64,000 nt of DNA from Ruminococcus flavefaciens (GTDB taxonomy: Bacteria > Bacillota > Clostridia > Oscillospirales > Ruminococcaceae): positions 569,803 through 633,802 of the forward strand of contig JAMPAU010000001.1 of the NCBI GenBank assembly GCA_023667045.1, read 5' to 3'. How positions within the stretch are numbered: position 1 is the stretch's first letter; every line of letters begins with the position of its first letter. A model generated the notes under the pieces. It was given only the letters and a program-made list of their open reading frames with translations, had not been told where the DNA came from and ran no database searches. The translations under genes were made by a program, and so were the position numbers. Positions 24,506-32,490 of this stretch are shown in pieces.

Positions 24506-24659
24506 TAATAATTGGCTTTTCTTCGTCATATGACATAAGCGAAACAGGCAGTGAATCCTTATCAGACTTACTGCTTATATGAGATAGTGCAGTAAGCCCG
24601 AAAACTGCACAGCCGAAAACCAATGCTCCGCTTATAATTCTGCGTGTTATTTTGTTCAT
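24474..24659 (-). pseudogene. cwlD: CwlD-like amidase, N-terminal part (split gene)
   Basis: This 61-codon ORF has its own AGGAGG site. It encodes a basic N-terminus with one hydrophobic helix (residues ~8-26, a signal anchor), a linker, and then PIIILDAGH, the first zinc-ligand motif of Amidase_3. It then runs off into the island arm and meets TAA within three codons. The rest of the enzyme is at 6061-6634, 17.8 kb away. The fragment alone cannot be catalytic. Restored by excision, it would be a membrane-anchored or exported cortex-type amidase. Confidence 0.9.
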
Positions 24660-24680
24660 AAAAAAACCTCCTGTCTTTTT

Positions 24681-24712
24681 TAAGCATATGCAGAATTACC
24701 GACTGCTATTCC
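24681..24712 (-). promoter_or_regulatory. weak sigma-G/F-like promoter candidate for the amidase
   Basis: On the minus strand GGAATA (24707-24712) and CATATGCTT are 16 bases apart. This loosely resembles forespore promoters (GNATA / CATNNTA), though the spacer is short. No sigma-A promoter is obvious for this gene. This is a low-confidence suggestion that matters only because of the split-gene hypothesis. Confidence 0.2.
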
Positions 24713-24729
24713 CATACCAGAAATAATGC

Positions 24730-24758
24730 TTGACAGAAATATATTTTTTTGTTATACT
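24730..24758 (+). promoter_or_regulatory. promoter of the phosphofructokinase gene
   Basis: TTGACA (24730-24735), 17-base spacer, TATACT (24753-24758), then AATGGAGGA before the ATG. Confidence 0.9.
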
Positions 24759-24791
24759 GATTATAAATTATAAAATGGAGGACGAAAAATT

Positions 24792-26009
24792 ATGATGAAC
24801 ATAGCAGTTGCACAGTCGGGCGGACCTACCTGTGCTATAAATGCCTCACTTGTGGGGGTTTTCAGAGAATCACTCAAAGAGCCGTCAATTGACGCTATCT
24901 TTGGTTCTATCAATGGTATAGAGGGCATTATTGACAATCACCTTGTTGACCTCAAGTCAATGCTCCTTACCGACGACGATATTGAACTTCTCAGACAGAC
25001 ACCATCAACTGTTTTAGGCTCGTGCAGATATAAGCTTCCCGACTGGCGTGAAAACGAGGAAGTCTATATAAAAATCGTGAATACTCTTAAACAGCGTAAT
25101 ATAGGGGCTTTTTTCTACATAGGCGGTAACGATTCAATGGATACTGTAAACAAACTTTCCGAATATTTCGCAACAATCAGCCTTGATGTTAAGATAATCG
25201 GCATTCCGAAAACCATTGACAACGATTTATGCATTACAGACCATACACCCGGCTTTGGTTCTGCCGCTAAGTATGTAGCTACTACTCTGCATGAAATCAC
25301 ACGTGACAGCACAGTATATAGTATGCCGTCTGTAACTATCGTTGAGGTAATGGGTCGTCATGCAGGCTGGCTTACAGCTTCAAGTGCCGTACTTCACGCT
25401 ATGGGCGAGACTTCACCGCACCTTGTTTATGTTCCAGAAACAGAATTTTCAATTGAAAACTTCCTAAGCGACGTAAGACAGGAGATGTCCAAACATAAGG
25501 CAGTTATAGTAGCCGTTTCTGAGGGCATAGAAGTTCCGGAGGGCGTGCAGTCGGGAGTAGTGGATAATTTCGGTCATAAGTATCTTTCCGGAATAGGCAA
25601 ATACTTAGAAGATATTGTCCGTCATGAGATAGGCTGTAAAGTACGTTCTGTAGAGCTGAACGTAATGCAGAGATGTTCTTCACATCTTGCCTCAAAGACC
25701 GATATTGACGAATCTGAAAGCATAGGCTCTGCCGGAGTGAGATGTGCTTTGAGCGGTCAGACCGGAAAAGTAATGGTATTCCGCCGTGTTTCAGATATGC
25801 CATATACTGTTGTTATTGAGACGGCAGAGGCTTATGAGATTGCCAACAATGAAAAACATCTGCCGAAAGAGTATATAAATTCTGCCGGAAACAATATCCG
25901 TGACTTTGCACTTCCTTATTTTATGCCTTTGATACAGGGCGAACTCAACCCGATTATGTCGCAGGGCGTGCCTAAACATTTTGCAATCCATGAGTCAGTG
26001 CTTAAATAA
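24792..26009 (+). CDS. pfp: PPi-type 6-phosphofructokinase
   Basis: A 405-residue group-A PFK beginning NIAVAQSGGPTCAINASL. The phosphoryl-donor site reads GGNDSMDT (residues 111-118), with Asp where ATP enzymes have Gly. The catalytic loop reads PKTIDND (139-145), with Lys in place of Gly. Both are marks of pyrophosphate-dependent enzymes, so it probably interconverts fructose-6-phosphate and fructose-1,6-bisphosphate reversibly with PPi. It is preceded by a strong promoter, and its last 20 bases overlap the start of a probable ADP-ribosyltransferase gene, so the two are translationally coupled. Confidence 0.92.
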   Translation: MMNIAVAQSGGPTCAINASLVGVFRESLKEPSIDAIFGSINGIEGIIDNHLVDLKSMLLTDDDIELLRQTPSTVLGSCRYKLPDWRENEEVYIKIVNTLKQRNIGAFFYIGGNDSMDTVNKLSEYFATISLDVKIIGIPKTIDNDLCITDHTPGFGSAAKYVATTLHEITRDSTVYSMPSVTIVEVMGRHAGWLTASSAVLHAMGETSPHLVYVPETEFSIENFLSDVRQEMSKHKAVIVAVSEGIEVPEGVQSGVVDNFGHKYLSGIGKYLEDIVRHEIGCKVRSVELNVMQRCSSHLASKTDIDESESIGSAGVRCALSGQTGKVMVFRRVSDMPYTVVIETAEAYEIANNEKHLPKEYINSAGNNIRDFALPYFMPLIQGELNPIMSQGVPKHFAIHESVLK

Positions 26010-26757
26010 TCCGGAAAAGCTGTGGCTTAAATACTATACCGGTGACGTTTCCGGAAATGACCCTTTCTGGAGCGAGCCGAAAGCCTACCTTGTGCTTAAT
26101 TCGCTTTTCTATGACGGCATGGAAACTGAAATGTCCCGCTCTGCTGAGGGTAAGTTTCTTAATCCGACAGTGCTTGACGACGTTGACAGACTGCTTGATT
26201 TTTATGATAATATGTTTTCAGCGTTCCGGAAATGCCGTGCGGACAGCGATATTTTAACGTACCGTGTTGAGCGTCACAGCGACTTTATACCAATACAGAA
26301 AACAAAACATACTATATCTTTCACATCAACGTCAACAGGCGGTTTTCTTGACGCATACCGTGACCGCAAGGGCATTACTCTGATTAAGTTTCTTATTCCC
26401 GAAAGTATTTCCTGTATTAACGTTGCGGAAGTGCTTGACTTTTATGCAAAGTCAGATGAGCAGGAAGTATTATTACCGCCTTTCATGGAGCTTGATTTGA
26501 CAGAGACCGTCCCGACAGAAAATGAATTATCCATAACAGATTCTGACGGAAAAAGTCCGGTAAACTCCTACAGAGCAGTATGCAGAGCCTTTGATATAAA
26601 GGAACGCACAGGAAATATTTCCCGTGACGGTGCAAGAGCCGGACAGCGTGTATATAATGCCCTCAACAATGGCATGATTCCAGAAAGCGAAGATACTGAA
26701 ATATACACCCAATGGAAAAAAGATTTTATAAGTCTATACAAAAACTGCTGTACCTAA
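25990..26757 (+). CDS. probable mono-ADP-ribosyltransferase (ART fold, R-S-E class)
   Basis: The 255-residue soluble protein has no signal peptide. It carries the three ART elements in order: Arg92 in LTYRVE, the STS motif in SFTSTSTGG (residues 110-118), and a Glu-x-Glu in DEQEVLLPP (Glu157, Glu159), followed by a strand as in EVLL-containing toxins and arginine-specific transferases. The spacing is compact. Such domains move ADP-ribose from NAD to a protein or small molecule. A cytosolic ART coupled to a glycolytic kinase is unusual. The start is ATG 25990 inside the end of pfp. Target unknown; a housekeeping regulatory role is as plausible as a toxin role. Confidence 0.75.
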   Translation: MSQCLNNPEKLWLKYYTGDVSGNDPFWSEPKAYLVLNSLFYDGMETEMSRSAEGKFLNPTVLDDVDRLLDFYDNMFSAFRKCRADSDILTYRVERHSDFIPIQKTKHTISFTSTSTGGFLDAYRDRKGITLIKFLIPESISCINVAEVLDFYAKSDEQEVLLPPFMELDLTETVPTENELSITDSDGKSPVNSYRAVCRAFDIKERTGNISRDGARAGQRVYNALNNGMIPESEDTEIYTQWKKDFISLYKNCCT

Positions 26758-26776
26758 GTACAGCAGTTTATTTTTA
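26741..26776. terminator. bidirectional terminator after pfp-ART
   Basis: AAACTGCTGTAC and GTACAGCAGTTT form a 12-bp stem with loop CTAA. The loop contains the ART stop codon, so the coding end and terminator are merged. ATTTTTAT follows on the plus strand, and a T-run also follows on the minus strand, serving the convergent gene. Confidence 0.9.
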
Positions 26777-27658
26777 TTCGGACAAATCTTTGATAATTTT
26801 ATCAAGCACAGGAAAATCCCTGTCATAAGTTTTTTGCATATCTTCTTCATCGTCATAGAGCAGATTGCGTGGTTTTCTTATGCCTATATACAGGTCGCCT
26901 GTTATTTCAGATGGGTCAACGCCGATACGTTCCGCAAACTTTGTATTTTTCAGAAAGAAACCGTAATCCCTTACCTGTATGTTGTCGGGATATATTTCAG
27001 AGAGGTCAACAAGAGTATTGTTAGGGTCAAGAACAGGATTGATATTTGAACCGCCTACCACTATTACAGCGTCAGCGGACTGCATTTCAGTAGTAAGTTT
27101 TGTTTCGTTGCCTGTCTGATAGTTTACATAGGAATTATCAGAGTAGGGTATATAATACGCCGAAACTTTTATTTCGCCGTTGCCGTTGTAGTCTTCAATG
27201 AAAGTTTCGATATAGTCTTCAAACTGTGCAGAAGTTCCGATAGTCTCATTGTCGCAGAGAATAAGCACAATCATGTCGGGGTTAGGTCTCATGAGCAGAG
27301 TGTATGTCAGATAGCTTGCAAGAGCCACAAAGAATATCACAAGAAAAAGCCACCACTTGTTATGATAGAAAAAGTTAGTTATTTTTTTCCATAGCGAAAG
27401 TTTTATTTCTTCGGGCTGTTCTTCATAGATTGTATCACTTTCTTCAATAACGCCTTGTTTGAGACGCATAAGTTCTATACGTTCTTCTTGAATCTTCCTG
27501 TCATATTCTTCCTGTTTTTGTCGCTGGCGGAGTTCTGCCTGTTTACGCATTTCTTCTTCCTGCTGTTCTCTTAGTTCCCTTGCCGACTGGAAAACGCTTT
27601 TTTTCACTTCTATTTTTCCGTCGTCTTTTTCGGGAATATTTTTATTTTCCTTCTGCAT
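26774..27658 (-). CDS. membrane protein with cytosolic coiled coil and extracellular domain
   Basis: A 294-residue protein. Residues 1-70 are a charged coiled coil (REQQEEEMRKQAELRQRQKQ, continuing to ~65). A membrane helix lies at about 98-117 (WWLFLVIFFVALASYLTY). The remaining ~175 residues form an outside domain with NPDMIVLILCD and ADAVIVVGGSN strands. No enzyme motif is seen and I do not recognise the family. It is monocistronic with its own promoter at 27693-27721. Confidence 0.75.
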   Translation of the reverse strand: MQKENKNIPEKDDGKIEVKKSVFQSARELREQQEEEMRKQAELRQRQKQEEYDRKIQEERIELMRLKQGVIEESDTIYEEQPEEIKLSLWKKITNFFYHNKWWLFLVIFFVALASYLTYTLLMRPNPDMIVLILCDNETIGTSAQFEDYIETFIEDYNGNGEIKVSAYYIPYSDNSYVNYQTGNETKLTTEMQSADAVIVVGGSNINPVLDPNNTLVDLSEIYPDNIQVRDYGFFLKNTKFAERIGVDPSEITGDLYIGIRKPRNLLYDDEEDMQKTYDRDFPVLDKIIKDLSE

Positions 27659-27692
27659 AGTACCTCCGGTAAGTAAAAAGTAATAATATTAT

Positions 27693-27721
27693 ATTATAGC
27701 ATATCTGATTAGCATTGTCAA
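27693..27721 (-). promoter_or_regulatory. promoter of the coiled-coil membrane protein gene
   Basis: Minus-strand TTGACA (27716-27721), 17-base spacer, TATAAT (27693-27698). Confidence 0.9.
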
Positions 27722-27753
27722 GTGTTTCTGAGGTATTTCAGAAATAGTATCAT

Positions 27754-27785
27754 AAAAAAAGACGGCAGATAATTACCGTCTTTTT
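27754..27785 (-). terminator. terminator of greA-lysS
   Basis: AAAAAGACGG and CCGTCTTTTT form a perfect stem with a 10-base loop and T-runs on both strands. It lies just after the lysS stop. Confidence 0.9.
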
Positions 27786-27795
27786 ATATTATTTA

Positions 27796-29403
27796 TTATT
27801 CTTCTTCCTTTGCCGGACGACCGCTGTTAGCCGGAATGGGCTTCATAGTCGGGAAAAGCAGAACATCTCTGATTGAGGCACTGTCAGTAAGTAACATAAC
27901 AAGTCTGTCAACGCCAAAACCAAGTCCGCCCGTTGGTGGCAGACCGTATTCGAGAGCCGTAACGAAATCCTCATCAACTTCAGCGTTAGCACCTGTTGCA
28001 CGCTTTGCCTCAACCTGCTTTACAAAACGCTCTTTCTGGTCGATAGGGTCGTTGAGTTCTGAAAATGCGTTGCCCATTTCACGACAGTAAATGAAGTACT
28101 CAAATCTTTCAGTGAAAGCAGGGTCAGACGGTTTTCTCTTAGCGAGAGGTGAGTTTTCTACAGGATAGTCATAAATGATAGTCGGCTGAATAAGTTTGTC
28201 CTCAACGAATGCATCAAAGAATGCAATAAGAACATGACCCTTTGTAGCCTTTTCGCCCTCGTCAACTACAACGCCCTTTTCCTTTGCACAGGCACGTGCT
28301 GATTCGTCGTCTGCCCAGTCATTGTAGTCAACGCCGGCGTACTTCTTTACAGCTTCAATCATAGTTAGGCGTTCCCACGGCTTGCCGAGGTCTATTTCAA
28401 CGCCCTGATATGTTATCTTTGAAGTACCGCATACATTTTCAGCGATAGTACGGTACATATTTTCTATTAAGTCCATCATGCCGATGTAGTCAGTGTAAGC
28501 TTGATACATTTCGACCGTTGTAAATTCCGGATTGTGTGAAGTGTCCATGCCCTCGTTTCTGAAGATACGACCTACTTCGTATACCTTTTCAAAACCGCCT
28601 ACAATAAGTCTCTTTAGGTAGAGTTCAGTTTCTATTCTGAGGTACATAGGAATATCAAGAGTATTGTGGTGAGTAATGAAAGGTCTTGCGGACGCACCTA
28701 TTTCAAGGGTATGGAGTACAGGTGTGTCAACTTCAAGGTAGCCGATACCGTCAAGATAGTTGCGGATTTCACGCATAATCTGACTTCTCTTTATAAAAGT
28801 ATCTTTAACTTCGGGGTTTACGATAAGGTCAACATAACGCTGTCTGTATCTCATATCCTGGTCTTTGAGACCGTGCCACTTTTCTGGGAGAGGGAGCAGA
28901 GACTTTGAAAGGAGTGTAACCTTGTGTGCGTGTATAGAGATTTCACCCATGCGTGTACGGAAAACAAAACCCTCAACGCCGATAATATCGCCTATATCCC
29001 ACTTTTTAAACTCCTTAAATTCTTCCTTGCCTATGTCATTCTGACGTACATATACCTGTATTCTGTCAGAGCCGTCACGAATGTCAATGAAATTAGCCTT
29101 ACCCATATTACGCCAGCTCATGATACGACCGGCAAGACGGAAATCAACAGCCTTTATTTCTTCGAGACCTGCATTTATTTTTTCTTCATCGCCGTCAGCC
29201 TCGCTTATAATGCGTGCTTCGTCGGCTTCATACTTAGCCTTTAATTCGCCTGCCTTTGCGGTAACGTCGTACTTTGTTATGGTGTAGGGGTCTGCATTGT
29301 TGCTTTTGAGTTCGGCAAGCTTTTCAAGCCTTACCTTTTTGAGTATGTTAATATCCTGCTCCGGTTCTTCTGTCTGAGCAGTGGGCTTGATATTTTCGCT
29401 CAT
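27796..29403 (-). CDS. lysS: lysyl-tRNA synthetase (class II)
   Basis: At 535 residues it has the OB-fold anticodon domain (AGRIMSWRNMGKANFIDIRDGSD, in pieces, ~90-115) and the class II catalytic core. Motif 2 is in GRIFRNEGMDTSHNPEFT (~262-279) and motif 3 in GLPPTGGLGFGVDRLVML (~492-509). It charges tRNA-Lys. It follows greA by 26 bases on the same strand, a common Firmicute pairing. The C-terminus (GRPAKEEE) and N-terminal 20 residues are slightly longer than usual. Confidence 0.97.
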   Translation of the reverse strand: MSENIKPTAQTEEPEQDINILKKVRLEKLAELKSNNADPYTITKYDVTAKAGELKAKYEADEARIISEADGDEEKINAGLEEIKAVDFRLAGRIMSWRNMGKANFIDIRDGSDRIQVYVRQNDIGKEEFKEFKKWDIGDIIGVEGFVFRTRMGEISIHAHKVTLLSKSLLPLPEKWHGLKDQDMRYRQRYVDLIVNPEVKDTFIKRSQIMREIRNYLDGIGYLEVDTPVLHTLEIGASARPFITHHNTLDIPMYLRIETELYLKRLIVGGFEKVYEVGRIFRNEGMDTSHNPEFTTVEMYQAYTDYIGMMDLIENMYRTIAENVCGTSKITYQGVEIDLGKPWERLTMIEAVKKYAGVDYNDWADDESARACAKEKGVVVDEGEKATKGHVLIAFFDAFVEDKLIQPTIIYDYPVENSPLAKRKPSDPAFTERFEYFIYCREMGNAFSELNDPIDQKERFVKQVEAKRATGANAEVDEDFVTALEYGLPPTGGLGFGVDRLVMLLTDSASIRDVLLFPTMKPIPANSGRPAKEEE

Positions 29404-29429
29404 TATATAAAACGTCCTTTCATATATAA

Positions 29430-29894
29430 TTACTTGGAGATGTCCATAATTTCAAAACGGAGTTCTCCGGCTGGTGCTTCAACGATAAATACATCTCCGA
29501 CTTTTTTCTTCATAGCGGATTTGCCTATAGGCGACTCGTCTGATATTTTGCCCTCACGGACATTGGCGTGGTTAGTTCCGACAATAGTAAAAGTCTCGAT
29601 TTTTCCGTTGTCAAGACGCTTTATAGTTATTTTGGAACTCATGCCTACTTCGTCTGTAGAGGCGTTGTCAATAATTTCAGCATTGTCGATAGTGTACTGG
29701 AGTTCTGCTATTTCTGCTTCAAGAATAGCCTGCTCATTCTTTGCCTCGTCGTATTCGGCATTTTCGGAAAGGTCTCCGTATGAACGTGCTACTTTAAGTC
29801 TTTCAGCCACTTCTTTACGTTTATTTATTTTGAGGTCGTCAAGCTCTGCAACAAGTTTGTTGTAGCTTTCACGGGACATTTTTTTAACAGCCAT
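29430..29894 (-). CDS. greA: transcription elongation factor GreA
   Basis: A 154-residue protein with an N-terminal coiled coil (KLVAELDDLKINKRKEVAER, ~13-32), the GreA tip acidic pair in DLSENAEYDEAKNEQ (~41-55), and the C-terminal FKBP-like domain (DESPIGKSAMKKKVGDVF). It rescues backtracked RNA polymerase by stimulating transcript cleavage. It is first in the greA-lysS operon, with a good promoter upstream. Confidence 0.97.
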   Translation of the reverse strand: MAVKKMSRESYNKLVAELDDLKINKRKEVAERLKVARSYGDLSENAEYDEAKNEQAILEAEIAELQYTIDNAEIIDNASTDEVGMSSKITIKRLDNGKIETFTIVGTNHANVREGKISDESPIGKSAMKKKVGDVFIVEAPAGELRFEIMDISK

Positions 29895-29944
29895 TTCAAA
29901 CCGCTCCTTTTAGTAATAATATCCGGAGTAATCCGGTAACTTAT

Positions 29945-29973
29945 ATTATAATATATATTCTGTGAGTTGTCAA
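29945..29973 (-). promoter_or_regulatory. promoter of greA-lysS
   Basis: Minus-strand TTGACA (29968-29973), 17-base spacer, TATAAT (29945-29950). Confidence 0.9.
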
Positions 29974-30010
29974 GAAATTTTTATCTGTATTTTCCGGAAA
30001 TAATGCCTTT

Positions 30011-31534
30011 TTACAGACAGAGTTTGTTTTTGTATTCTGTAAGCATGGTATGTGTTTTGTTTTCCCATAATCTGTTTTTCCATATGCTGTCTGCAAATTC
30101 TATTAATCTGTCAATATATCTTTCTATGACAAAGCCTGTATTGTCAAGGACAGTCTGTATGCGGTACGAATCGCCTTTTTTAATGAAATTTTTCATGATT
30201 TTGCCGATATTATGCCGGATATATGTTTCAGCGTCCGTATCTCCGGAGACAATGAAGTAATCAAGAATCAGCCCATATTTTACTTCAGGACTGATTTTTA
30301 TTGAAAAGTCCTTTGTCCTGAGCATACTCAGAACATCTTCCAGATTTGTTTCAGATGATTTTATTTCTATAGGATTTATATTGATTTCATAACCGTTTAT
30401 ATCTGCCTTTAGGTCTGTGGAATTTTTATCTTTTCCGAAAGTCATAATATTATCGCCGTAACGTACATTTATAGTAGAAATATTATTACAGCAGTTAAAG
30501 GCATACATACAGCTATCCATTATACTGTAAGGAATGGTTATGATTTTCAGACCGTCACAATCATTAAAGGCGTAATTACCGATACTTTTCACGCTGTCAG
30601 GGATTGTTAGGCTTGCAAGACTTCTACATTCTTGAAAGGCACGTTCTTCAATGTTTGTTACGCTGTCCGGAATATCTACACTGATAAGACCAGTGCAGTG
30701 CTGAAATGTACGCTGTTCGATTCGTGTTATGCTGTCTGGAATGGATATACTTGTAAGACTATGGCAAAACTGAAAAGCCTGTACGCCGATACTTTTTATG
30801 CTGTCAGGAATGTTTATTGCAGTAAGATTGTTACAGTTGCAGAAAGCCCCAAGTTCGATTTTAGTAACGCTGTCTGGTATGGTTATGCTTTTCATTTTGT
30901 TGCAGGCATTAAAAGCCCAGTAACCGATAGTTTTCACGCCGTCCGGTATGGTGACGGTTTCCGTATTTCTTTTATACTTGTATAAAAAGCCGTTGATAAT
31001 TACGAAACTATTGGGATATTTTTTCAGCCATAGGGTATTCTCAAAGGCTATTTCGCCGATTTCTGAAACGCTGTCCGGTATATTTATGTTTTTAAGATTC
31101 TGACAACTACAAAAAGTCCCGTTTTCAATTGATTCAACGCCGTCGGGAATGTTTATATTGGTAAGGTTTTGACTGCCTTGAAAAGCAAAATCTCTGATAA
31201 TTTTCACGCTGTCCGGAATGGAATATGCTTTTTCGGGTCTGGCATTCGGATATAATATGATTTCGTTTATGTCCTTACTGAAAAGCACACCATTCACATC
31301 ACAGTAATTTTTATTATTCGGGTTTACTTTTATTTCAGTAAGGGAGGTACATTTATAAAAAGCTAACCGTCCGATAACTGACACACTTTCCGGTATTGAT
31401 ATACTGGTAAGACTGGTACAATCACAAAAAGCGTATTTATCTATATTTGTTATGTCGTCGGGTATGATGACTTCTGTGATGTCGTCTTCTTCTGTGTACC
31501 TTGTCAGTACGCCGTCCTTTATTACGAAACCCAT
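30011..31534 (-). CDS. cytosolic BspA-type leucine-rich repeat protein with helical C-terminal domain
   Basis: A 507-residue protein without signal peptide. Residues ~15-370 are about 13 TpLRR units of 23 residues (IPDSVxxIGxxAFxxCxxLxxI). Residues ~385-507 are a helical domain (DYFIVSGDTDAETYIRHNIG, GFVIERYIDRLIEFAD, LTEYKNKL) that is also present in the broken LRR gene at 63.1-63.7 kb. One interrupting segment, NSFVIINGFLYKYKRNTETV (~175-195), looks like a second copy of the N-terminal start. It follows the XRE regulator by 14 bases. LRR domains bind proteins; the partner is unknown. Confidence 0.85.
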   Translation of the reverse strand: MGFVIKDGVLTRYTEEDDITEVIIPDDITNIDKYAFCDCTSLTSISIPESVSVIGRLAFYKCTSLTEIKVNPNNKNYCDVNGVLFSKDINEIILYPNARPEKAYSIPDSVKIIRDFAFQGSQNLTNINIPDGVESIENGTFCSCQNLKNINIPDSVSEIGEIAFENTLWLKKYPNSFVIINGFLYKYKRNTETVTIPDGVKTIGYWAFNACNKMKSITIPDSVTKIELGAFCNCNNLTAINIPDSIKSIGVQAFQFCHSLTSISIPDSITRIEQRTFQHCTGLISVDIPDSVTNIEERAFQECRSLASLTIPDSVKSIGNYAFNDCDGLKIITIPYSIMDSCMYAFNCCNNISTINVRYGDNIMTFGKDKNSTDLKADINGYEININPIEIKSSETNLEDVLSMLRTKDFSIKISPEVKYGLILDYFIVSGDTDAETYIRHNIGKIMKNFIKKGDSYRIQTVLDNTGFVIERYIDRLIEFADSIWKNRLWENKTHTMLTEYKNKLCL

Positions 31535-31548
31535 TGATTAAACTCCTT

Positions 31549-32025
31549 TTATTTATTCTGATTTTTGAATTTTTCTTCAAAGTCATATACGATATTCATT
31601 AGGCGTATTTGTTCTTTGGTAGGCAGACTTTCAAAGACCTTTATAAGTTCCTTTATATTTTCGCTGATAGTTTTATCGTTGTTTATTTCTATGTGTTCAA
31701 AGCTGAGTCTGTTTGCATAAATAGCCACATTCAGCATACTTTCATTTTTTATGCCGTTTATTTCTACATTTTGGCTTTCGGTTATTGTTGGATTCTGACT
31801 GTTTGTGTCTATAATTGATTCGGGGACATTTTCCGTATCGCCTTTTAGCAGAAAGTCAGTTGACACTCCTAAATATTCTGATATTCTTACTATAACCTCT
31901 CCGTTGGGGATAGTTCCCTTTTTCCAGTTTGTTACGTTGCTTTTGCTTATTTGAAGATATGTAGTCAGATTTGTAACAGTGATATTACGCATTTTGCAAG
32001 CTTTTGTCAATTGTTCAAAAAACAT
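31549..32025 (-). CDS. XRE-family transcriptional regulator
   Basis: A 158-residue protein with an N-terminal helix-turn-helix (residues ~5-62: LTKACKMRNITVTNLTTYL, SKSNVTNWKKGTIP, ISEYLGVSTDFLLKG) of the Cro/C1 type. A ~95-residue C-terminal domain that could dimerise or sense a signal follows (ISENIKELIKVFESLPTKEQ). It heads an operon with the LRR gene. Two operator-like inverted repeats lie just upstream, so autoregulation is likely. Its role resembles a phage-type repressor, but no phage genes are near. Confidence 0.88.
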   Translation of the reverse strand: MFFEQLTKACKMRNITVTNLTTYLQISKSNVTNWKKGTIPNGEVIVRISEYLGVSTDFLLKGDTENVPESIIDTNSQNPTITESQNVEINGIKNESMLNVAIYANRLSFEHIEINNDKTISENIKELIKVFESLPTKEQIRLMNIVYDFEEKFKNQNK

Positions 32026-32059
32026 AAAAAACCTCCTATAAATTTATGCACAAGCTACA

Positions 32060-32110
32060 AAGTTCTATAAAACGAACTTATTAAGGTTGACGAGTTCTAT
32101 ATTTTGTACT
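32060..32110. promoter_or_regulatory. paired operator-like inverted repeats
   Basis: Site 1 is AAGTTC (32060-32065) and GAACTT (32074-32079), a perfect repeat with an 8-base gap. Site 2 is AGTTC (32093-32097) and GTACT (32106-32110), with the same centre-to-centre design and one mismatch. Both share AGTTCTATA. Site 2 fills the spacer of the rightward promoter at 32087-32115. This is the expected arrangement for an XRE repressor controlling both directions. Confidence 0.65.
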
Positions 32111-32115
32111 ATAAT
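32087..32115 (+). promoter_or_regulatory. rightward promoter toward the 59-aa ORF
   Basis: TTGACG (32087-32092), 17-base spacer, TATAAT (32110-32115). The spacer coincides with operator-like site 2, so repressor binding would block it. The transcript would have a ~148-base leader before the ORF at 32270. Confidence 0.75.
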
Positions 32116-32269
32116 GTAGATTATGGAAATATTGCAGGACGTAACTATTTCTATTATATTTTACCATATTCAGTATAAAAAGTAAACAGAAAGGAATGAT
32201 TTTTTTATTAAGAATAATAAGATACAAGATTTTAATTACATCATATAATTATCGGAGGGAAGTGAGAGT

Positions 32270-32449
32270 ATGACCGAACTTGACAGACTTGCAGGCTACA
32301 TAATAGGCAACGGCAGTGTGGTTGCCTCATACACGGCAATAGACGCAGAAAATAAGCCTGTCCATGCTTTTGAAGTTAATTTTGAAAACAACGTACTTCT
32401 TCTTATTTTTGACAGCAGAGAACACTGCACTGGCATTATCCGGAAATAA
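32270..32449 (+). CDS. 59-aa hypothetical protein
   Basis: A small ORF behind GGAGGGA, starting MTELDRLAGYIIGNGS and ending HCTGIIRK. It has an alternating hydrophobic pattern in the second half (AFEVNFENNVLLLIF), suggesting beta strands, and no membrane segment. It is divergent from the XRE gene, has an operator-covered promoter and is followed at once by a strong terminator, all of which support a real gene. I do not recognise it. A regulator or small partner of the XRE-LRR module is possible. Confidence 0.6.
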   Translation: MTELDRLAGYIIGNGSVVASYTAIDAENKPVHAFEVNFENNVLLLIFDSREHCTGIIRK

Positions 32450-32456
32450 AGAAAAT

Positions 32457-32490
32457 ATTCCCCGCACTTTTGTGTACGGGGAATTTATTT
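32457..32490. terminator. bidirectional terminator
   Basis: ATTCCCCG and CGGGGAAT form an 8-bp stem with a 12-base loop and T-rich tails on both strands. It closes the 59-aa gene on the plus strand and the LRR gene at 32490 on the minus strand. Confidence 0.85.
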
